64,000 nucleotides of DNA from an uncultured Christensenellaceae bacterium (GTDB lineage Bacteria; Bacillota; Clostridia; Christensenellales; UBA3700), in assembly GCA_944381325.1 (NCBI GenBank), contig CALWKS010000003.1:62001-126000 (forward strand), read 5' to 3'. Shown piece by piece: positions 60,705 through 64,000 of the stretch (positions are counted from its first letter, which is position 1; every line of letters begins with the position of its first letter). The notes under the pieces were generated by a model. The model saw only the letters and a program-made list of their open reading frames with translations, did not search any database and was not told the origin of the DNA. The translations under genes were made by a program, and so were the position numbers.

Positions 60705-61802
60705 TTACGGTTTCAACCGTGTTTTTCTTCCGTAAAACCTCATCTCTTTTTCATCGAGAGGCATCCTTTCTTCAACGGGCGGCAACGAGAGCGACAAATG
60801 CGGCTCTGTCTGATACCAGTATGCCGTCGACGACCAGTCGTCGTCTCTCTGGTTGTTGTGCCCCTGTTCGATCGTTACCTTTATGCTCTTTTCAAAGGTA
60901 ACGGGATCCTGCACGTGATATCTGTAATAGGTTGTCCTGCCCTTCCAGTTCTCCTTTTCTGCAAGAATGATGCCGTGATAAGGAGCGCAGTATTCCTGCG
61001 TGGGACAGTAAGCGGTGTTGAAATAATCCTCTGTGCCCGTGCCGTGAAGCGTGGGAGGAAATTCCTCCCCGTCCACGAAGATCATATCGTCGCCTTCGCC
61101 TATCCAGTCGTGACGGGCGTCCGTGCTCGTGTTGAAGATATTCAGATTGCATCCGCAGTAGTGTCCCGCGCCGATGGCTTCAAGCACAACGTAGTTGTCT
61201 TTGCCGTCAAGATTAAACTGCTGTCCGCCCAGAAAGTCGAGTTTGTCTTTATAGCACGATATAGGAGGTACGCTTCTTTCGCCGCTCTGTCTGTATGCGG
61301 CGTGAAAATACAACGCGTCGACAGGAAGGGCGTCGCTTTCTTCGTAATCGACGTAGAAATACAGCACCACGTCGCTTTTGCACTCAGAAAGCACTTTTAC
61401 AGTCAATCTTTCTCTGAACGGCATCGGCCACCAGCTGTTGAATCCTCTGCCGTCCTCAGGGCTCATCTGCAACGGAGCGGACACAAAGTTCTTTGTTATG
61501 CCGTGTCCCATCCCGAAGAAATCCCCGACGGGAGCGAGAACGCTGGGTTCCCGTTCTCCGTCGTAATATACTTTCAACACGAGCTTACGGTAATAACACT
61601 CCTCCCCGCCCGTATTTTTCATCGTCATCCAGATATGGTTGACTATCCCGCACGCGTTTACGTCGCAGAGCGTAACCTCTTCACCTGGAGCAATTATGAT
61701 ATAATCGGCATTGCCGCCCTTTTTATCCCAACTGCTCACGCGTCTTCTGCGGGAAGCCTTCTTAAGGTAAATATCGGATAAACCGCTTATTCCTCTGTAC
61801 AT
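60705..61802 (-). CDS. GH172 (DUF2961) glycoside hydrolase
   Basis: 365 residues. The conserved GTGTEDYFNTAY (E258) and the preceding WIGEGDDM (E236) match, in context and spacing (22 apart), the pair of catalytic Glu residues known in the bifidobacterial GH172 difructose dianhydride enzyme (21 apart). GH172 acts on alpha-D-fructofuranosides and, in other members, alpha-D-arabinofuranosides. No signal peptide, so it works in the cytoplasm on imported substrate. The start at 61802 overlaps the preceding gene by 16 bases. D-arabinose released here could feed FucI and the AraB-like kinase; inference. Confidence 0.85.
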   Translation of the reverse strand: MYRGISGLSDIYLKKASRRRRVSSWDKKGGNADYIIIAPGEEVTLCDVNACGIVNHIWMTMKNTGGEECYYRKLVLKVYYDGEREPSVLAPVGDFFGMGHGITKNFVSAPLQMSPEDGRGFNSWWPMPFRERLTVKVLSECKSDVVLYFYVDYEESDALPVDALYFHAAYRQSGERSVPPISCYKDKLDFLGGQQFNLDGKDNYVVLEAIGAGHYCGCNLNIFNTSTDARHDWIGEGDDMIFVDGEEFPPTLHGTGTEDYFNTAYCPTQEYCAPYHGIILAEKENWKGRTTYYRYHVQDPVTFEKSIKVTIEQGHNNQRDDDWSSTAYWYQTEPHLSLSLPPVEERMPLDEKEMRFYGRKTRLKP

Positions 61803-63190
61803 TCTTTCTTGCCTCTGGATTTTTTTACTGCAATTACTACTATTACTGCTACGATCGCGGCAAGGGCTACTCCTCCGCATACGCAGCCTACTATAATCGG
61901 AACGATATCGGGCGTAAGCTCAACTGTCATCACGAACTCCGAAACCTGCGGCTCGAAAGCGCCGTCGAGAGAAGTTATCGTGGCTTTCACCGTGTATTCT
62001 CCGTTCTTGAGTTCAACGGTATTGCCCTTCGTTTCTGCAACCGGCTTGCCGTCTTTCATGAACTCGTACAATATCTCATAGCTGTCGTTAGAATACGCGC
62101 TGTTCGACACAGATATATAGTCTGAAAGCACTATGTTGCCGTCCTCGTTCGCCTTATTGACGTATACGCTCGTAGTCGTTACTTTTGGCACAGCCTTTAC
62201 GATATAGAAGGTTACCGTGCGGCTGGTTATCGGGGTGAACGCGCCCTGGATCTTGGGGTCTACCTTTACGGTTATCTTGTATTCGCCTTCGATCGGAGCG
62301 ATCGAGCCGTCGAAGACCTGACAGTTCACGTATTCGTCTTCTCCGACCATTCTCTTTACCAGAAGGCTTGCTGAATACTCGTTTGCCACATAGGCGTTGC
62401 CGTAAACGGTAAAGTATTCGTTGAGATCAACGTACTGACTGCCCGCGTAAATGTAGATCGTGTGTTCTTCACCGATAGTCGTCATGCCCGTCTCGTTCTC
62501 GTATTCGAAAACCACCTGAGGCTGGGCCTTCTGAACTATTACCGTCATAGGAACGCTTACTACGTCTTCGAAACTGCCGTCAACAGAACTCAGCTTTACG
62601 GTTATCGTATAAACGCCTGAAATCGACTTTATGAAATAACCGAAGATCTCAACCGTTCTGCCCGGATATTTAGCGTCGAAAGAAACTTTGTATTCTTCTT
62701 CCGAGTAGCTGTTGCCTATCACGTCGTACAGAATTCTGAGGTCTATGAATCCCTGATTTTTCTGCACGTTTATCGTTTTGATATTCTGCATCGAATCCGC
62801 GTCTTCGAATTCGGGCGCTACTGATTTGAGCTCGAAGTTCACCGTCTTGAGAACGGGAGAGAACTCTCCTCCTTTCGCAACCATTACCGTCAATGAATAT
62901 TTGCCGTCCTTGAACGCGAATACCAGGTCGTCGTGCTGTACGCCTTCACCGTCTTTTGTGAGAGAATAAGCAACCGACAAATCTTCGATGTTGTAACTGC
63001 CCGGATTTATCTCAAACAGCGTCTTTGCGTCAAACGTAGTCTGTCCCGCTTCCTTGACGATCACCTTGTCCTGCTCAGACACTTCCACCGAAGGCAGCGT
63101 CGAGGCAAAAACCGTACACGTCAAGAGGGCTGCGATTATGCAACACAGTGCCGCGATTGTGAGAACGGACTTTATTACTGCGCTCTTCAT
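61787..63190 (-). CDS. Membrane-anchored surface protein of four Ig-like repeats
   Basis: 467 residues. Signal peptide (about 1-30, cut after VFA), then four repeats of about 90-100 residues with strands F-x-[YI]-x-x-G-S/N-Y, [KY]DG, G-x-Y-x-[IVL]-T-V and G-x-F-x-x-V, a C-terminal membrane helix (about 430-455) and a short basic tail. The repeats resemble those in the protein at 51986-55900, which is encoded five genes further down the same operon. No enzymatic motif. A role in presenting substrate to the transporter is a guess. The start overlaps the preceding stop (ATGA). Confidence 0.85.
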   Translation of the reverse strand: MKSAVIKSVLTIAALCCIIAALLTCTVFASTLPSVEVSEQDKVIVKEAGQTTFDAKTLFEINPGSYNIEDLSVAYSLTKDGEGVQHDDLVFAFKDGKYSLTVMVAKGGEFSPVLKTVNFELKSVAPEFEDADSMQNIKTINVQKNQGFIDLRILYDVIGNSYSEEEYKVSFDAKYPGRTVEIFGYFIKSISGVYTITVKLSSVDGSFEDVVSVPMTVIVQKAQPQVVFEYENETGMTTIGEEHTIYIYAGSQYVDLNEYFTVYGNAYVANEYSASLLVKRMVGEDEYVNCQVFDGSIAPIEGEYKITVKVDPKIQGAFTPITSRTVTFYIVKAVPKVTTTSVYVNKANEDGNIVLSDYISVSNSAYSNDSYEILYEFMKDGKPVAETKGNTVELKNGEYTVKATITSLDGAFEPQVSEFVMTVELTPDIVPIIVGCVCGGVALAAIVAVIVVIAVKKSRGKKECTEE

Positions 63191-64000
63191 AGTTTGTCCT
63201 CCCCGCCTTCAGGGCGTTTCTTCCTTCGCAGAACGATCACGGTAACAACCGCTATCGCCGCAACAACCGCGACTGAGCCTGCGACTATCAGCGTTATCTG
63301 CCACCACGGCATACCGTTTCCGCCTCCGCCGTCGACAGGCGCTTCGCCTGCTGTCCTGAACGTAAATACGTCTGTAATGTACTTTCCGCCGTTGGCGTCC
63401 GTGATAACGGCGTACCAGCCGTATTCAGTGCCGGGAGCGAGGTTGTTCCAGTCTATCGAAGCGATGTCTCCGCTGTTCACGTCGACTTTGCCCAAAGACT
63501 CGTTGCCTCGGTAGTCTACTACTATCGCGTCTGTCGCAACGCGCTTGAGCTGCGGCGTGATGTCCCATTCGTATACGAAGCTGTTGTTCATGACGTCGAG
63601 ACTCTTATACGCAGAACCTGTGCCGTTGCCGTTTATATCAAGTCCGTCTCCGCGCAGTCCTTCGTAGTCCATATGTCCGAGAGCCTGATAAATGTTGTAA
63701 GCGCCTTCGTCGCCGTGCTCGAGTCCTCTGAGTTCGTTCAGATATTCAAGCCACGGAGATACGGTGATTACGTTTACTTCACCCTTTTCAACGTCGAATT
63801 CGAACAGTCTGATAAAGCCGTCGCCGCCTTCGTAGTTACTGGACGTGTTCATAGAGCCCTGGTAGTCGGCAAGCAGCTGCCATACCTTTCTGTCAGCGAC
63901 TCCGTCTCCGTCGTCGTCGATTTCGTCAACTCTGCTCGCACTGCCGTGCAGGTGTCCGCACAGTACCATTCTTACATTGGGATTGGGCACGACAACCTTG
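63187..64000 (-). CDS. Surface metallophosphoesterase with FN3 domain (C-terminal part)
   Basis: The frame runs to the window edge, so only the last 270 residues are seen. The metal-binding motif CGHLHG is the last signature of calcineurin-like phosphoesterases. It is followed by a fibronectin type III domain with DWNNLAPGTEYGWYAVITDANG, a glycine-rich linker, a membrane helix (WWQITLIVAGSVAVVAAIAV) and RRKKR. The catalytic part therefore faces outside. It is the first visible gene of the operon; the promoter lies beyond the window. Substrate could be nucleotides, lipid phosphates or phosphodiesters. Confidence 0.85.
   Translation of the reverse strand, partial: KVVVPNPNVRMVLCGHLHGSASRVDEIDDDGDGVADRKVWQLLADYQGSMNTSSNYEGGDGFIRLFEFDVEKGEVNVITVSPWLEYLNELRGLEHGDEGAYNIYQALGHMDYEGLRGDGLDINGNGTGSAYKSLDVMNNSFVYEWDITPQLKRVATDAIVVDYRGNESLGKVDVNSGDIASIDWNNLAPGTEYGWYAVITDANGGKYITDVFTFRTAGEAPVDGGGGNGMPWWQITLIVAGSVAVVAAIAVVTVIVLRRKKRPEGGEDKL

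Noticed and set aside
1..64000. CRISPR arrays, insertion sequences, phage genes, attachment sites or replication origin
   Set aside because: No spaced direct repeats, transposase, integrase, phage structural gene or DnaA-box cluster was noticed on either strand.

Overview
The window reads as a chromosomal segment of an anaerobic Bacillota, most likely class Clostridia; the order cannot be fixed from sequence alone. The reasons are two oxygen-sensitive class III ribonucleotide reductases with their radical-SAM activases, ribosomal protein bL27 with the Firmicutes N-terminal extension next to its Prp protease, a spoIVFB-type protease inside the mreB-minD-rplU neighbourhood known from Bacillus and Clostridia, strong AGGAGG ribosome binding sites, and many TTGACA-17-TATAAT promoters. 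I saw no phage, insertion sequence or CRISPR array.

Region by region. 1-3050: the end of an NrdG2-type activase, then an NrdD whose C-terminus carries a fused thioredoxin-like domain, expressed from a promoter overlapped by NrdR boxes. 3050-9760: a three-gene cluster of small unknown proteins, a GH38 alpha-mannosidase, a lipoprotein and an AT-rich patch with a SUKH-type gene. 9760-22100: NAD synthetase, a heterodimeric ABC exporter, an 1100-residue repetitive lipoprotein, acetolactate synthase small subunit, a NYN protein, 8-oxoguanine glycosylase, and the rplU-prp-rpmA operon with an L21 leader. 22360-33600: RNase G, two radical-SAM-associated proteins, a ROK kinase, an S2P protease with a stub SpoIVFA-like partner, minE, minD, an MreB-like protein, Maf and a Sel1-repeat protein. 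33800-38800: a Ppx/GppA-HD protein and a second, canonical nrdD-nrdG operon, also preceded by an NrdR box. 39100-43000: a low-molecular-weight phosphatase, a condensation-like acyltransferase, tRNA-Ser(CGA), and a MATE transporter gene broken by one in-frame TAA.

43000-64000 is a carbohydrate region of two operons facing the same way, separated by an enolase-superfamily gene on the other strand. The first operon is GH63 - GT4 - L-fucose/D-arabinose isomerase - AraB-like kinase - glycerate kinase. The second, with every junction overlapping or under 20 bases, is a surface metallophosphoesterase (cut by the window end) - a surface protein of Ig-like repeats - GH172 - two sugar ABC permeases - a single polypeptide joining the ABC ATPase to a GH13_18 sugar phosphorylase - a 1304-residue surface protein with lamin-tail domains and the same Ig-like repeats.

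How they may work together (inference): the phosphorylase motifs resemble those of glucosylglycerate phosphorylases, GH63 includes glucosyl- and mannosylglycerate hydrolases, and glycerate kinase would consume the D-glycerate both would release. Separately, GH172 enzymes can release D-arabinose or D-fructose from furanosides, and FucI plus an AraB-type kinase could carry D-arabinose to D-ribulose 5-phosphate. The ATPase-phosphorylase fusion and the repeated surface domain shared by two operon mates are the most novel-looking items.
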